Source of the DNA: a virus
Length of the DNA: 23,847 nucleotides
Virus record (IMG/VR): IMGVR_UViG_3300030419_005446
Location: 1-23,847 of that record
Strand: one strand, 5' to 3'
Below are positions 5,180-13,668 of this stretch, piece after piece; the first letter of the stretch is position 1, and the number at the start of each line of letters is the position of its first letter. The notes under the pieces are model-generated. The model made no database searches. It was not told the DNA's origin and saw nothing but the letters and a program-made list of their open reading frames with translations. A program made the position numbers and the translations under genes.

Positions 5180-7828
5180 TCAAACCTCCCCTGGTCTCTG
5201 CAAGAACATGCAAGTTAACCTAGTCTCAAACGTTGAAGCGTTTATTGTATTCTCAGACTTTACTATCATGTAATACCCGCCGATACCTAGCTTTCTCGCA
5301 ACCTCATTACCCAAAGCAAAACCAGCATCAATATATATAATACTCCCATTTCTAAAAAAAGTATTCCCAACCATAGTCAGTTCAACGTCTTGGGGCAAAA
5401 TTAAAGAGGACCCTTTGTTGTTATTTTCAATGTGCATCGCCCTGAGTTGTGGCATTTTCTTTTCGGAAAACGAGAAACTCTTAACTATGCCCCTGTCGCT
5501 CCCCAAAGAAACATGAAAAATACCGTTTGCTCTGTCTTGCACAATGTCGCCCTTTAGTTTTCCTTTGTCCTTGATTGTGGCGAAAACAAGAAAAAATGTT
5601 CTTGTCTCTTTGACTGTTACCATACTTTTATTGGCAGTGGCAGCTTTGGCAACTTCTGTCGCTATGGCGTTGCCGAACCTACCTCCGGTTGATTTGCCCT
5701 TTAGGTCAGTACCCGGTGTTCTGGGATAGGTCAAGGTCGTCATCGAAAAGTTTATTGATACTTTTTTGTCTGGTGTCTCAAAGGACTGGTTTATCAGCGG
5801 GGCTATTAGGTTTGATAACAACTTGTTTATAAAAGACCGGAGGCTTATTCTTTGTGGTGGAGGGTTGCCGCCTGTATAGTTATCAATAAACCATTGTCCA
5901 AACCACTCAACGTTAATCGGAATGTCCGCTATCGGTAAACTGCTATTTTCAGTAGTTATCCCTATGTCCTTGCCATTAAATGAACCAAGAACAATATTCC
6001 CATCAACAAGCTCTAGTAAAGTCTGTCTTTCGCCTTTGTCGTTTATCGAATTCGCAACGTCAATCAGATCTCCCAAAGTAAAAAATAAAACTCTCTTTTC
6101 TAAGTTTTCCCCACCAACTGTGGGGTTTGATGGGTCTAGGGCAAATTTTGCATCTGTTGGTTCAAGTCCAGCGTCTTTGGTTCTTTTGTTGGACATGGCT
6201 GAATTGAAGGCCGCTGTTCTTTTTCCTATACCTCCGCCGATTGAATTTGTGTCAACACGACCGACTGTTACTGACACACTGCGTCCGGACGTTGCAACGT
6301 CTTCGGGCCTAGATGCTTGAAAAATATTTGGGTTTATTTGCACAAATCTAACCTTACCAGACTCTAACAACTGAGTAATGAATTGGCTGTGTTTATTCGT
6401 ACTGACTCTGGAATCTATAACCCCTCTAACAAACCTACAGGCGTCTAATCCTTTGTCAATCTTGCTTATTTGGCCACTGTATTTATCGCCTTTGCCATCA
6501 TTCATCTCCAGCAAATACTGCCTTGCCATAAGAAGAGTTTTTTCCTCATACTTTACAGCATCCATACTGCTATTAAAGCCTGGCCCGTTTATGAACGGGT
6601 CTCTTTGCGATGGGCGATGAAGTTCTCTGGATATAAAGCCAACCAGTCCACCCAGATTTGCAACCTTGCCGGAACCAGCAGTGACTGGCTCGGCACCCGC
6701 TTGAAACCCAAAGGCTATATCAATTACTTCTCCTTGGCTTTCGTTGGCTTGTCCAAAATAACCGAAAGTTGCGTATTGCGTCCAGCCTTTCTCAAAGGAT
6801 ACCGCACGAGGCACGATAACACCCCTACCTGACTTAATGGCTGTTGTTCTAGTAAAAACATCCGAGGCTTCCGGGTCAGAAAGTAAAGAATCCAAAGACC
6901 CCACATATTCAACATTTAAAGTTACTTGCCCTTGTTGTCCAAATTCTAGTTTATATTTTGTAAAGTTCAAGAGAATTGTTTTTTGTGTTGCTGCCACAGC
7001 CTGGGCGAAATCTTCAATTTGCTCCTTGGAGCTTCCTGCAAGATATAGATCATCTATCGCCCGCTGCGGCATGCTCCAACCAACTTTTATTTTTAGCTGC
7101 TTGAAGTCTTTCCTGTCTTGAATTTTATTTTGCTGCGGGACCCTAGAGAGCGGTGCCGTTTTCATTACAGCAAAACGCTCGCCAATGTCCTTAAGCGTGG
7201 CTGTCTTGTCCTGATTTTCCTTGACAAGTTCCTCAGGTGAGTTAACGTTAAATATAAATCTTAAAAATTGTTGCGTTAAAAGTTCAGCGGCACTAGCAAA
7301 AGATAAAGTCACAGAGGCCTTGAGGGTCTTGTCCCCTTCGTGCTTATTATCAAACATCCAAGTAAACTCTTTAATTCCAACAGACGATCCTGCGGTTGAT
7401 GCATCAAGTATGCTTGTTTCGCCTTTTTTAACCTTAAGTTCTCCACGAAGTTTCTCCGACATAGCAACCATTCTTTCGCCACGAACGTGGTCACTAAAAA
7501 TAAATGGCTCCTCTCTGAGCTTGCCATTTTCCTCATGCACAAAGAAAAATTCTATACGAGGCACCAGAATACTTAATTGTGCTGGGCTCGCATCTATAAA
7601 ATTTTGTATCACTGGGGCGTTGGCAAGTTTAGAAACCAATCCAATACCAGAGCCTGCATCATTTTGTTTTGGCGTGTGTGCCAAAACCACGTCATAAGGT
7701 TCAGATCTAATCGCTCTGGATATTTGTTCATAAGCACCCAGAAGATAGGCTTGGGCGTTTGCTTGGATTCTGGCTACTTTCGCCTCAGCAGATTCTTCGC
7801 CCTTTTTTTCTTCTTCGTCTTCGGACAT
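5180..7828 (-). CDS. large baseplate hub-like structural protein
   Basis: This 882-aa protein is probably part of the baseplate. The start is a highly charged, Glu/Lys-rich stretch (residues 2-18). The body is strand-rich with many Gly/Ser/Asn turns, including repeated glycine patches (TNSIGGGIGKR). The end, GIGGYYMIVKSENTINASTFETRLTCMF, is the best clue: a YxI/V-x-x-x-xxxI-x-x-xFET-x-L pattern closes many hub proteins of contractile tails (the gpD/gp27 type). Gene order agrees: tape measure, a small tail protein and the gp53-like wedge protein come just before. The ATG at 7828 sits in a TAATG overlap with the wedge gene stop, with a GGAG site, so translation is coupled. The length is well above T4 gp27 (about 390 aa), suggesting extra domains or a fusion; the exact role is inferred. 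Confidence 0.6.
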   Translation of the reverse strand: MSEDEEEKKGEESAEAKVARIQANAQAYLLGAYEQISRAIRSEPYDVVLAHTPKQNDAGSGIGLVSKLANAPVIQNFIDASPAQLSILVPRIEFFFVHEENGKLREEPFIFSDHVRGERMVAMSEKLRGELKVKKGETSILDASTAGSSVGIKEFTWMFDNKHEGDKTLKASVTLSFASAAELLTQQFLRFIFNVNSPEELVKENQDKTATLKDIGERFAVMKTAPLSRVPQQNKIQDRKDFKQLKIKVGWSMPQRAIDDLYLAGSSKEQIEDFAQAVAATQKTILLNFTKYKLEFGQQGQVTLNVEYVGSLDSLLSDPEASDVFTRTTAIKSGRGVIVPRAVSFEKGWTQYATFGYFGQANESQGEVIDIAFGFQAGAEPVTAGSGKVANLGGLVGFISRELHRPSQRDPFINGPGFNSSMDAVKYEEKTLLMARQYLLEMNDGKGDKYSGQISKIDKGLDACRFVRGVIDSRVSTNKHSQFITQLLESGKVRFVQINPNIFQASRPEDVATSGRSVSVTVGRVDTNSIGGGIGKRTAAFNSAMSNKRTKDAGLEPTDAKFALDPSNPTVGGENLEKRVLFFTLGDLIDVANSINDKGERQTLLELVDGNIVLGSFNGKDIGITTENSSLPIADIPINVEWFGQWFIDNYTGGNPPPQRISLRSFINKLLSNLIAPLINQSFETPDKKVSINFSMTTLTYPRTPGTDLKGKSTGGRFGNAIATEVAKAATANKSMVTVKETRTFFLVFATIKDKGKLKGDIVQDRANGIFHVSLGSDRGIVKSFSFSEKKMPQLRAMHIENNNKGSSLILPQDVELTMVGNTFFRNGSIIYIDAGFALGNEVARKLGIGGYYMIVKSENTINASTFETRLTCMFLQRPGEV

Positions 7829-8187
7829 TAAACGACTCCATTAGATTGCTCAAAAAATTGCAACACTTGTGTAGTGTCAATTGGTACGGCAAAAACATCA
7901 CCAACCTTAAAGTGCGCTTCCGTTGGCTTCTGATTAAACCAGGCTATTAGCCACCACAAGGTTGGATCACCATAAAACTCGTTCGCTAAATTATAAAGCT
8001 TTGAAGTGGCGGTCCACACCAAGGTGCTTAAGGCCATCTCCTGTCTTTCCTCAAAAGTCGGATAATAAAACCTAGCAGTTTCATATTGAATTATTTTTTG
8101 TACATCCCTTTGGTCAAAAAACGCTTCTCTGTAAGACTCATTATCATTAATAATCAATCCTCTTGTGTTATATCTTGTAAATGCCAT
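7828..8187 (-). CDS. baseplate wedge protein, gp53-like
   Basis: The 119-aa protein has the compact pattern of T4 gp53-type baseplate wedge subunits, whose C-terminus is a LysM-like fold. The diagnostic run is FYGDPTLWWLIAWFNQ (about 72-87), followed by a VGDVFAVPI strand (96-104). This reproduces the usual order: a helix, a Trp-rich W-W-x-I-A segment, and a closing G-x-x-xxxP motif. The N-terminal half (FYYPTFEERQ) is also typical. In T4, gp53 joins wedges around the hub and helps close the baseplate ring. It lies between the hub-like gene (1-nt overlap at 7828) and the 265-aa tail protein (7-nt gap). The ATG at 8187 has an AGGT site close upstream. T4 gp53 is 196 aa, so this is a short version. 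Confidence 0.8.
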   Translation of the reverse strand: MAFTRYNTRGLIINDNESYREAFFDQRDVQKIIQYETARFYYPTFEERQEMALSTLVWTATSKLYNLANEFYGDPTLWWLIAWFNQKPTEAHFKVGDVFAVPIDTTQVLQFFEQSNGVV

Positions 8188-8194
8188 CTTTTAC

Positions 8195-8992
8195 CTACTT
8201 CTTTCTTCTAGCTTTTGTTATATCGCCCGAACCACCAGCCAGGGCTGAACTCTTGTTTTGGTTTCTGGGTTTTAGTGTTACATTTGATCCTGCACTTTGT
8301 TGTTCTGAGGGCAGCGGAGAGTCAGTCCTGTAAGGGAAGCCATTCTTCGACTCCCTGAGCACTGAATCGCCAGTTTTGCCCGTGGTCCAACCCATCAAGT
8401 GCTCGTGTAAAACATTTAGTTCAAAGTTTAAGGTTACAGTCTTTGGATAAACAGCGGGTATTGAGTGATCCATAAACATACCGTTTTCGCTGCGTACATC
8501 AACAGTAAAACCATTTATATACCCCAGTAGTCCCTTGTCCTCGTCCTTGGAGTTGTGTATCAGGTTTATAAATTTAACCCTTACCAAGGGTGACATATTT
8601 AAGACAGCGCCTGTAGTTTGCCCACCTTGTTGTTGATAGGTCGGATAATTAAAAGACATCAATACGTTTATTAAATCCATATTTCTTTTTGCCTGCTGGA
8701 TTGAACTGGCGGGAACGTTCCAAGACATTGCTATGGCTCGTCTAGTATTTTGATAAATAGCGATGGGGTCCATACGCCCATAAACATCCTCTGCGTTCCA
8801 ACTCTGTGTGTAAGCGTCGCTGAAGTTCTCTAAGTAAGCCGGAAACACCACCTTGTACCCAGTTGGCAAGTGCTCAATTTCGAGATTATATGCCGAATTA
8901 AACAGGTTTTTCTCACCGGGCATAGAGCCACTCTGGTCCATGTTGACCCCGTTAACTCCATTCTTAAGATTATCTGGCTTAAATACAGACAT
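8195..8992 (-). CDS. tail/baseplate structural protein, 265 aa
   Basis: The sequence is of a type I associate with myophage tail and baseplate clusters, but I cannot give it a T4 number. Recognisable parts are VVFPAYLENFSDAYTQSW (48-65), GRMDPIAIYQNTRRAIAMSW (72-91), SPLVRVKFINLI and the GLLGYINGFTVDV strand region, then a PKTVTLNFELNVLHEHLMGW strand. The strand pattern would fit a protein joining tail tube to baseplate; gp54-like tube initiation is possible but unproven. The C-terminal 50 residues are Ser/Asn/Lys-rich and probably disordered. The ATG at 8992 follows a GAGGT site formed by the end of the tape measure gene, only 3 nt away, so the two are translated together. There are no membrane segments. 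Confidence 0.65.
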   Translation of the reverse strand: MSVFKPDNLKNGVNGVNMDQSGSMPGEKNLFNSAYNLEIEHLPTGYKVVFPAYLENFSDAYTQSWNAEDVYGRMDPIAIYQNTRRAIAMSWNVPASSIQQAKRNMDLINVLMSFNYPTYQQQGGQTTGAVLNMSPLVRVKFINLIHNSKDEDKGLLGYINGFTVDVRSENGMFMDHSIPAVYPKTVTLNFELNVLHEHLMGWTTGKTGDSVLRESKNGFPYRTDSPLPSEQQSAGSNVTLKPRNQNKSSALAGGSGDITKARRKK

Positions 8993-8995
8993 GGC

Positions 8996-11590
8996 TTACC
9001 TCGGTGTTAAGTCGTAGCGTTCTTCCATTATATTAACTACGACGTCTCCCAGTATTCTATCATTTACTTTGAGTTCAATTGTTTTTTCTTTTCCGCCACC
9101 GTCGCCGCCAGCAGCAGGAGCAACCGCATCAGCAATCGCTGTCAAAGCCGGCACATTGGCATTGTTTGATTCAAGCATTACTGTGGTTATTTTTTCAAAA
9201 ACAGCGTCTATCTTTTCCATCCCGCTATCGTCAACCCCTGTGACCACCTCGACAACTCTCGTGATCTTTTCAAACCCCTCTGCCGCTACACTGATGCCAG
9301 AACCTAATTCGGCAAACGAGGCAATGAACTGAGCGAAGCCGATAGCCACAGCGGCAATGCCGATCCCTATTAAGGCAATCGCAGCACCAAAGGCCAACAA
9401 AACAGGATAAGCGATGACCATGGTAGGTGCCAAAGCTAGCAGCGCTTTTGTCAGGAAGAAAAGACCAAAACCAAGTGCTACTGCCCCTAGCCCAGCGCCA
9501 ACCATCTGCTCAACATTTAGTTCTGCGAAAGCTGCTACAAATGCTGCCATACCGAAGGCAGCGATACCAATCCCGGCACCAATCATAAGTATAGCGGCTG
9601 CCAAAGCCAACATTGGAATAGCAGCAGCAAAAGCGACGCTTGCAGCGGTGCCAGTAGCGGCAGAATTAACTCCCTGAGCGGTAGCAAGTCGAACCTCTGA
9701 CTGAGCACGAGCATCATTTGCCCCAGAGGCGAGGAGGTCGGCATTAGCGCCAGCCACCTCTGCGCCCGATTCAGCCAATGTAGCCGCTGTCTTAGCTTTG
9801 CTTGCTGCTATTTCTACGATCGTTTGTTTAATTCCTTTTTCTGTCATAGCCATTTTAACAGCCATCATTGTTTGCCGCATCGTCTCAAGAGCTATAATCG
9901 TCTTTCCAATACCAACCAACGTCAGTAAGCCGGCCATGGCGATTGCGAAGCCTTTACCAAAAGGTCCCGTAAACATCTCAGTGATCGCAGCGAAGAATTT
10001 TGTCACGGGAGCCATGGTTATAGATAGGTTGTCAAGAATGGCTGCCTGTTTTTCTTGTATCTTTGTCAGTTCCTCGGCACGGGCTTTAGCCTTTATTTGT
10101 TCTGAGGCAGCCTTTTGATATTCAATTTCAGATCCAAACAATTTAGATGCCATGCTTTCGTCGATGCCTAGCATTTCAGCGACAGCCTGCCGTTGGCGGC
10201 GGTGCATACCTGCAAAACCACCCTCAACTGTCTTAAACTGATCTCTTAGTAATTTAATCCTGTCGGCATGCGATTCTGCCCCCAACATAGCAACAGAATT
10301 TATTTGCAACCCTAACTGAGCGTTTAGCTTACCTGCCATATCGGCAGCGCCTTCAAAAGTATCAAACTTTTCAGCTATGTCAAATGCTTCTGAGACATCA
10401 ATACCAAGTTCCCTTGCTTTTTTCTGTAGGTTCGCAAACTCGGCTTCGGCCTGGTCGCCGAATCTTGCTAATTTTGGGCCCAATTTAGTAAAATCATCGA
10501 ACAGTTTGCCGGTTGGCAAAGCTAAACTTTGACCTAAATTAACCATTCTGTCCGTCGCTTCCAAGGCTTCGGTTTCATTCATGCCCATTCCACGAGTTAA
10601 CAAATCAAAGGATTTAGTTCCAGCATCAGCACTGGCACCGAGCCTCATCAAAGCAACAACCTGATCTTCGGTTGCTGTTTTAGCTTGACCCGTCATGCCA
10701 ACAAAAGATCCCATATTTGCTCTGAGAGCGCCTATCGCTTGGGTTGACTCTGCCGTTGTGATGCCCAGTTTTATATTTCTCTCGACAAGCTCTTCCATCT
10801 GCACAACTTGTTCTAGTCCTGCTCCAGTAGCTCTTTGAAACTCTATTCTAGAGCCGTCAAGTGATAATCCAAGCGTAGTTAGTCCCTTTATGGCACTCCC
10901 TATTCCATCCGAAAAATTAAGTGCAGAGAAGCCCGCAAAATTCATAATTCCAGACAGCGAGTTTATTGCAAGACCTGTCTTTCGGGTATTACTAGCCAGC
11001 AGCTTGTTTAATTCATTAAGATTCTCTAGTTTTTTCTCTCGCTCTGCCAGGATTTTAGCATTGTCGAGGTAGGCGGCGGATGACTCAACAAGTCCCCTGA
11101 CCATCTTGGCTTCCCCTTCGGTCGCCTCCATGGTTAATTTATTGACCTCTATTTGGGCCTCAATAAATTCTTGTCTTGCCGTGTTTCCCTGCCCTTCTGC
11201 TTGTGCTCTTTCTCTTTCTAGTGCGCCGATATTTAAAACTGCGGCTTGGTATTCTTTTGCTCCTCCGCTAAGGTTGTCGTATGCAGCGACCTGATCCCGC
11301 AAAACGCCGAGAAATTCTCGTGACTGCTCGACATCAAAAGTTCCTTTGAGTTTGCCGAGGGCATTCTTAAGCTTGTCCATTTTGCCGGCAGCCTTCTCCG
11401 ATTCCTCTCCTTGTTCTTTGACGGCTTCAGTATTTTCTTTTACGGTATCACCGTATTCCTTAAGTTCCTCCAAAAGCCCTGGTGGCACACCTTGGTATTC
11501 ATCATCTTGAAACACACGAACCCTTTTCTTTCCGTTTTCTGGAAAGAGCTTTGTCCCTGGTTGTATGATGATAAATTTCTTTTTAGCCAT
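8996..11590 (-). CDS. tail tape measure protein
   Basis: An 864-aa, Ala/Gly/Glu/Lys-rich protein with all the marks of a tape measure, which fills the tail tube, sets its length and is ejected ahead of DNA. Residues 36-200 are charged and helical with coiled-coil character. Residues 200-520 are a long helical region. Strong hydrophobic stretches lie near 545-570, 650-690 and 695-760; these match the membrane-inserting part of tape measures. A short Gly-rich linker precedes a beta-like C-terminus (about 835-864). At roughly 0.15 nm per residue the tail would be about 130 nm, longer than T4. Gene order fits: after the tube and chaperone genes, before baseplate genes. The ATG at 11590 has only a weak AGGG site about 10 nt away. 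Confidence 0.9.
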   Translation of the reverse strand: MAKKKFIIIQPGTKLFPENGKKRVRVFQDDEYQGVPPGLLEELKEYGDTVKENTEAVKEQGEESEKAAGKMDKLKNALGKLKGTFDVEQSREFLGVLRDQVAAYDNLSGGAKEYQAAVLNIGALERERAQAEGQGNTARQEFIEAQIEVNKLTMEATEGEAKMVRGLVESSAAYLDNAKILAEREKKLENLNELNKLLASNTRKTGLAINSLSGIMNFAGFSALNFSDGIGSAIKGLTTLGLSLDGSRIEFQRATGAGLEQVVQMEELVERNIKLGITTAESTQAIGALRANMGSFVGMTGQAKTATEDQVVALMRLGASADAGTKSFDLLTRGMGMNETEALEATDRMVNLGQSLALPTGKLFDDFTKLGPKLARFGDQAEAEFANLQKKARELGIDVSEAFDIAEKFDTFEGAADMAGKLNAQLGLQINSVAMLGAESHADRIKLLRDQFKTVEGGFAGMHRRQRQAVAEMLGIDESMASKLFGSEIEYQKAASEQIKAKARAEELTKIQEKQAAILDNLSITMAPVTKFFAAITEMFTGPFGKGFAIAMAGLLTLVGIGKTIIALETMRQTMMAVKMAMTEKGIKQTIVEIAASKAKTAATLAESGAEVAGANADLLASGANDARAQSEVRLATAQGVNSAATGTAASVAFAAAIPMLALAAAILMIGAGIGIAAFGMAAFVAAFAELNVEQMVGAGLGAVALGFGLFFLTKALLALAPTMVIAYPVLLAFGAAIALIGIGIAAVAIGFAQFIASFAELGSGISVAAEGFEKITRVVEVVTGVDDSGMEKIDAVFEKITTVMLESNNANVPALTAIADAVAPAAGGDGGGKEKTIELKVNDRILGDVVVNIMEERYDLTPR

Positions 11591-11601
11591 TCAAATGAGC
11601 C

Positions 11602-11940
11602 CTATGGATTCTTGATCGGCCAATTTATCTTCGCCTCTCGCTCGAATCTTTTAATAGCAACATTAAGCTTTGATTTTTGCTTGTAGGTCATCGGATCATC
11701 AAGTCCATACTTCTTGATGTAATCCATATATCTTTTTTCGTTTACCAGTGCATCCGTAAATCGCTGGACTTCTATTCTGTTGCCTCTTACCTTGACAGGT
11801 ATTCTTCTGCCTTTATACATCTTTGCTAGCAGGTATTCAATCCAAGCAGCAAAAACATGAAGTATGTTTTCGTTAAGCTCACCCTTACGGGCGGCACCCA
11901 AATCAAACACCATATCCTTCAATTGATCTTCAGTAAGCAC
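11602..11940 (-). CDS. hypothetical tail-cluster protein, 112 aa, GTG start
   Basis: The start is GTG at 11940 with a GAGGT site 6 nt upstream. The product is helical and charged, with no membrane segment: LKDMVFDLGAARKGELNENI, then an aromatic helix (HVFAAWIEYLLAKMYKGR), a short strand pair (IPVKVRGNRIEV) and a basic C-terminal helix (KLNVAIKRFEREAKI). I do not recognise the family. It sits between the chaperone frames and the tape measure gene (11-nt gap), where phages often carry small tail assembly factors, so that is the most likely role. A CTATTTACT element lies 31 nt upstream and a weak six-pair hairpin at 11989-12003 lies above that, suggesting a fresh transcript that also drives the tape measure gene. 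Confidence 0.75.
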   Translation of the reverse strand: MLTEDQLKDMVFDLGAARKGELNENILHVFAAWIEYLLAKMYKGRRIPVKVRGNRIEVQRFTDALVNEKRYMDYIKKYGLDDPMTYKQKSKLNVAIKRFEREAKINWPIKNP

Positions 11941-11971
11941 AGGTACACCTCGGCAATATAGACAGTTGCCT

Positions 11972-11980
11972 AGTAAATAG
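11972..11980 (-). promoter_or_regulatory. CTATTTACT element, candidate phage promoter
   Basis: The coding strand reads CTATTTACT, 31 nt before the GTG of the 112-aa gene, in a 66-nt gap. It shares the CTATTTA core with the elements at 1588, 13645, 16900 and 22549. It would drive the tape measure and baseplate genes. Confidence 0.4.
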
Positions 11981-12006
11981 GTTGCAAATAACTATTTTAG
12001 TTATAT

Positions 12007-12246
12007 TTAGCGACGCCCGGATTTGGCTTTCCTCATAGCGTCTTCGTGCGATTTGGCTTCTTTTTCTTTTTGGCTCACGAGCCTCTTCAAAAACCATCTT
12101 CGCAGAACAATAGGCAAGTTGTACGCCTCAAAGAAACTCCAGCCCCCATAATATTTAAGGTTAAAGAATTCCTCGTAAATGCTAACGTTATATTCGTCAC
12201 TTAGGCCAAAGAAAGGTTGCGCCGAGCGGCACCTCCAGGGCCGCAT
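12007..12246 (-). CDS. small tail protein, probable second chaperone frame (possible +1 frameshift product)
   Basis: The frame holds 79 codons from an ATG at 12246 and overlaps the end of the chaperone gene by 50 nt in the +1 frame. The first 14 or so residues (RPWRCRSAQ region) look like an out-of-frame readout of the chaperone gene. From FFGLSDEYN onward it looks like a real protein: IYEEFFNLKYYGGWSFFEAY, then LPIVLRRWFLKRL and a charged tail. The LPI-x-x-RRW-F motif is typical of small phage tail assembly proteins. The ATG has a poorly spaced GGAG (3 nt), so independent start is weak. The more attractive reading is that ribosomes shift +1 near the chaperone stop to make a roughly 350-aa fusion, as for the G/GT proteins of other phages. 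Free initiation remains possible. Confidence 0.7.
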   Translation of the reverse strand: MRPWRCRSAQPFFGLSDEYNVSIYEEFFNLKYYGGWSFFEAYNLPIVLRRWFLKRLVSQKEKEAKSHEDAMRKAKSGRR

Positions 12247-13063
12247 CTGCTCCGCACTTGGGGCACTGAAAATCAGTGGTCATATCGACGTTTGGAGTAA
12301 TCTCTCCCATGAGGTTTCTCAGGTGACGAGAATCTCTGGCAGGCATTGCATTAATAAACTGAAGTTTGTTAACCTTATCAGTGTTGCCATTCACGGACAC
12401 AATCATCAGGGCCAACTGTGTTGTTAGTGTGTTTGATGTCTGATTTGTGCGACCCTTTCGCAGGGAATTTTTAGAGATAATTGTCTCATCCTTGCCATTT
12501 AGCATACGACACTCTACTGTCACTTTTGACATAGGAAGTGTTACTCTAAATGTGTTATTCTCTGTTTTTTCTACCTCTTGCTCCTCAAGAGCTTGTTCAA
12601 AATCAAGATGACCAAGTTGTTCAAGATCAAAATTATGATCCACAGCCTCAAGACACGATGGGCAAATCACCTTAGCTTCATAGTCAGCACCATAACCTGT
12701 CATTCTGGCTGTAACAAGAATAGCATTCTTGTCGCCGATTAGCAAATCATCAAGTTTAATTTTTTTATCCACAATTATGTTTTCCAGCATACGATCAACC
12801 GCAATACCCTTTTTAAGCAGCGCTTGGTCAGTGAGGATGTCCTCCTCTTTTGCCGTCATATACTTAATTTCAATTGTTTCCGCATTGTGGAGCGGGTGGC
12901 CGGGTGGATAGAACTTGCCTTTGCTTGGTAGTTCTACAAACTCAGTTGGGAGTGCCCAGTTAAATTGTGTATTTGCCGCAGATGCAGCAACAGCCGAAGA
13001 TCCCTCGTCCTCTGGAGTTGGGATACCCTCGGCTGCGTTGAAGCGTCCTTCATTTCTGCTCAT
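12197..13063 (-). CDS. tail assembly chaperone, gp26-like, with two CxxC pairs
   Basis: A 288-aa protein of the T4 gp26/tail-chaperone type, placed directly after the tail tube gene and ahead of the tape measure. The N-terminal 30 residues are disordered (Ala/Ser/Glu-rich). A typical segment follows: NWALPTEFVELPSKGKFYPP (35-54), then helices including TAKEEDILTDQALLKKGIA. Two CPxC pairs (134-137 and 267-270) could form a split zinc ribbon. The end is ATFLWPK. The ATG at 13063 has an AAAGG site. Codons near the stop read CTT TGG CCT AAG TGA followed by C. TGAC is a weak stop context and CTT-T resembles the slip site of E. coli prfB, so this may be a programmed +1 frameshift into the 12007-12246 frame. 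The protein would prevent tape measure aggregation and help tube assembly. Confidence 0.8.
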   Translation of the reverse strand: MSRNEGRFNAAEGIPTPEDEGSSAVAASAANTQFNWALPTEFVELPSKGKFYPPGHPLHNAETIEIKYMTAKEEDILTDQALLKKGIAVDRMLENIIVDKKIKLDDLLIGDKNAILVTARMTGYGADYEAKVICPSCLEAVDHNFDLEQLGHLDFEQALEEQEVEKTENNTFRVTLPMSKVTVECRMLNGKDETIISKNSLRKGRTNQTSNTLTTQLALMIVSVNGNTDKVNKLQFINAMPARDSRHLRNLMGEITPNVDMTTDFQCPKCGADAALEVPLGATFLWPK

Positions 13064-13097
13064 ATTTTAAAACCTTTCTAAAAAACTTCAGATGAAA

Positions 13098-13622
13098 TTA
13101 ACCTAGAGTTTTTTGAGCCCAATCAAAAGTAATTTCCATGGTCAACTCAAGCATCTCATCGGAAGTATAGTCTAGACTACCACCATAATCCACACTTGTT
13201 AAGAATGCGTTTCTGAGTGTCCACTCTTCGATAATATTTCCAGCGGTGTCTTGCGAGCCCACTAGTTGAAGCTTGGGATCGCCTCCAAAAGCAGTCTGAA
13301 AGGATGCCTTACTTAGAGAGAAGCCTGTAAGTCCAGGCTCGTCTGGAAAGAAGTACCCGGCAGTTCGGAGACCATCATAAAGAATATTTGTAGGGTCGCC
13401 ATCTTTGGTGGAAGGGGCCACAAGAGTAACACTAATTGGATCCCAGGTGACTCGACCGGGGAACTTAAAATTGTAATCAAAATAACTGTGCTCTACCGTA
13501 CTAACTGTCGCCTTAGGCATAGTAGCAGTTTTTACATAATACTCTGCGATGTCCCCAAATTTAAGCTTGAACTTAAATCTTCTTTTAGGGTCCACCCCAA
13601 TTTCTGCCCATCCGATGGTCAT
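13098..13622 (-). CDS. tail tube protein (gp19-like)
   Basis: At 174 aa this matches the size of T4 gp19 (163 aa), whose stacked hexamers form the inner tail tube. It is strand-rich: FKFKLKFGDIAEYYVKTATM (16-35), KFPGRVTWDPISVTLVAP (53-70), ILYDGLRTAGYF, and a last strand ELTMEITFDWAQKTLG. The tube-type core, with a GRVTWDPI turn and a closing MEITFDWA strand, is recognisable. It lies between sheath and chaperone, the standard myovirus order. The ATG at 13622 has an AGGGAG site. A CTATTTAAT element 22 nt upstream could give it a separate start, useful because many tube subunits are needed. No terminator is visible between it and the sheath gene. Confidence 0.9.
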   Translation of the reverse strand: MTIGWAEIGVDPKRRFKFKLKFGDIAEYYVKTATMPKATVSTVEHSYFDYNFKFPGRVTWDPISVTLVAPSTKDGDPTNILYDGLRTAGYFFPDEPGLTGFSLSKASFQTAFGGDPKLQLVGSQDTAGNIIEEWTLRNAFLTSVDYGGSLDYTSDEMLELTMEITFDWAQKTLG

Positions 13623-13644
13623 TTTTTATTTTCTCCCTTATATC

Positions 13645-13653
13645 ATTAAATAG
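13645..13653 (-). promoter_or_regulatory. CTATTTAAT element, candidate promoter of the tail tube gene
   Basis: The coding strand reads CTATTTAAT, 22 nt before the tube ATG, in the 46-nt gap after the sheath gene. It is the same as the copy upstream of the scaffold gene (22549). A separate start here would let the tube be made in larger amount than the sheath. Confidence 0.45.
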
Positions 13654-13668
13654 GTGCGAAACTTATTT

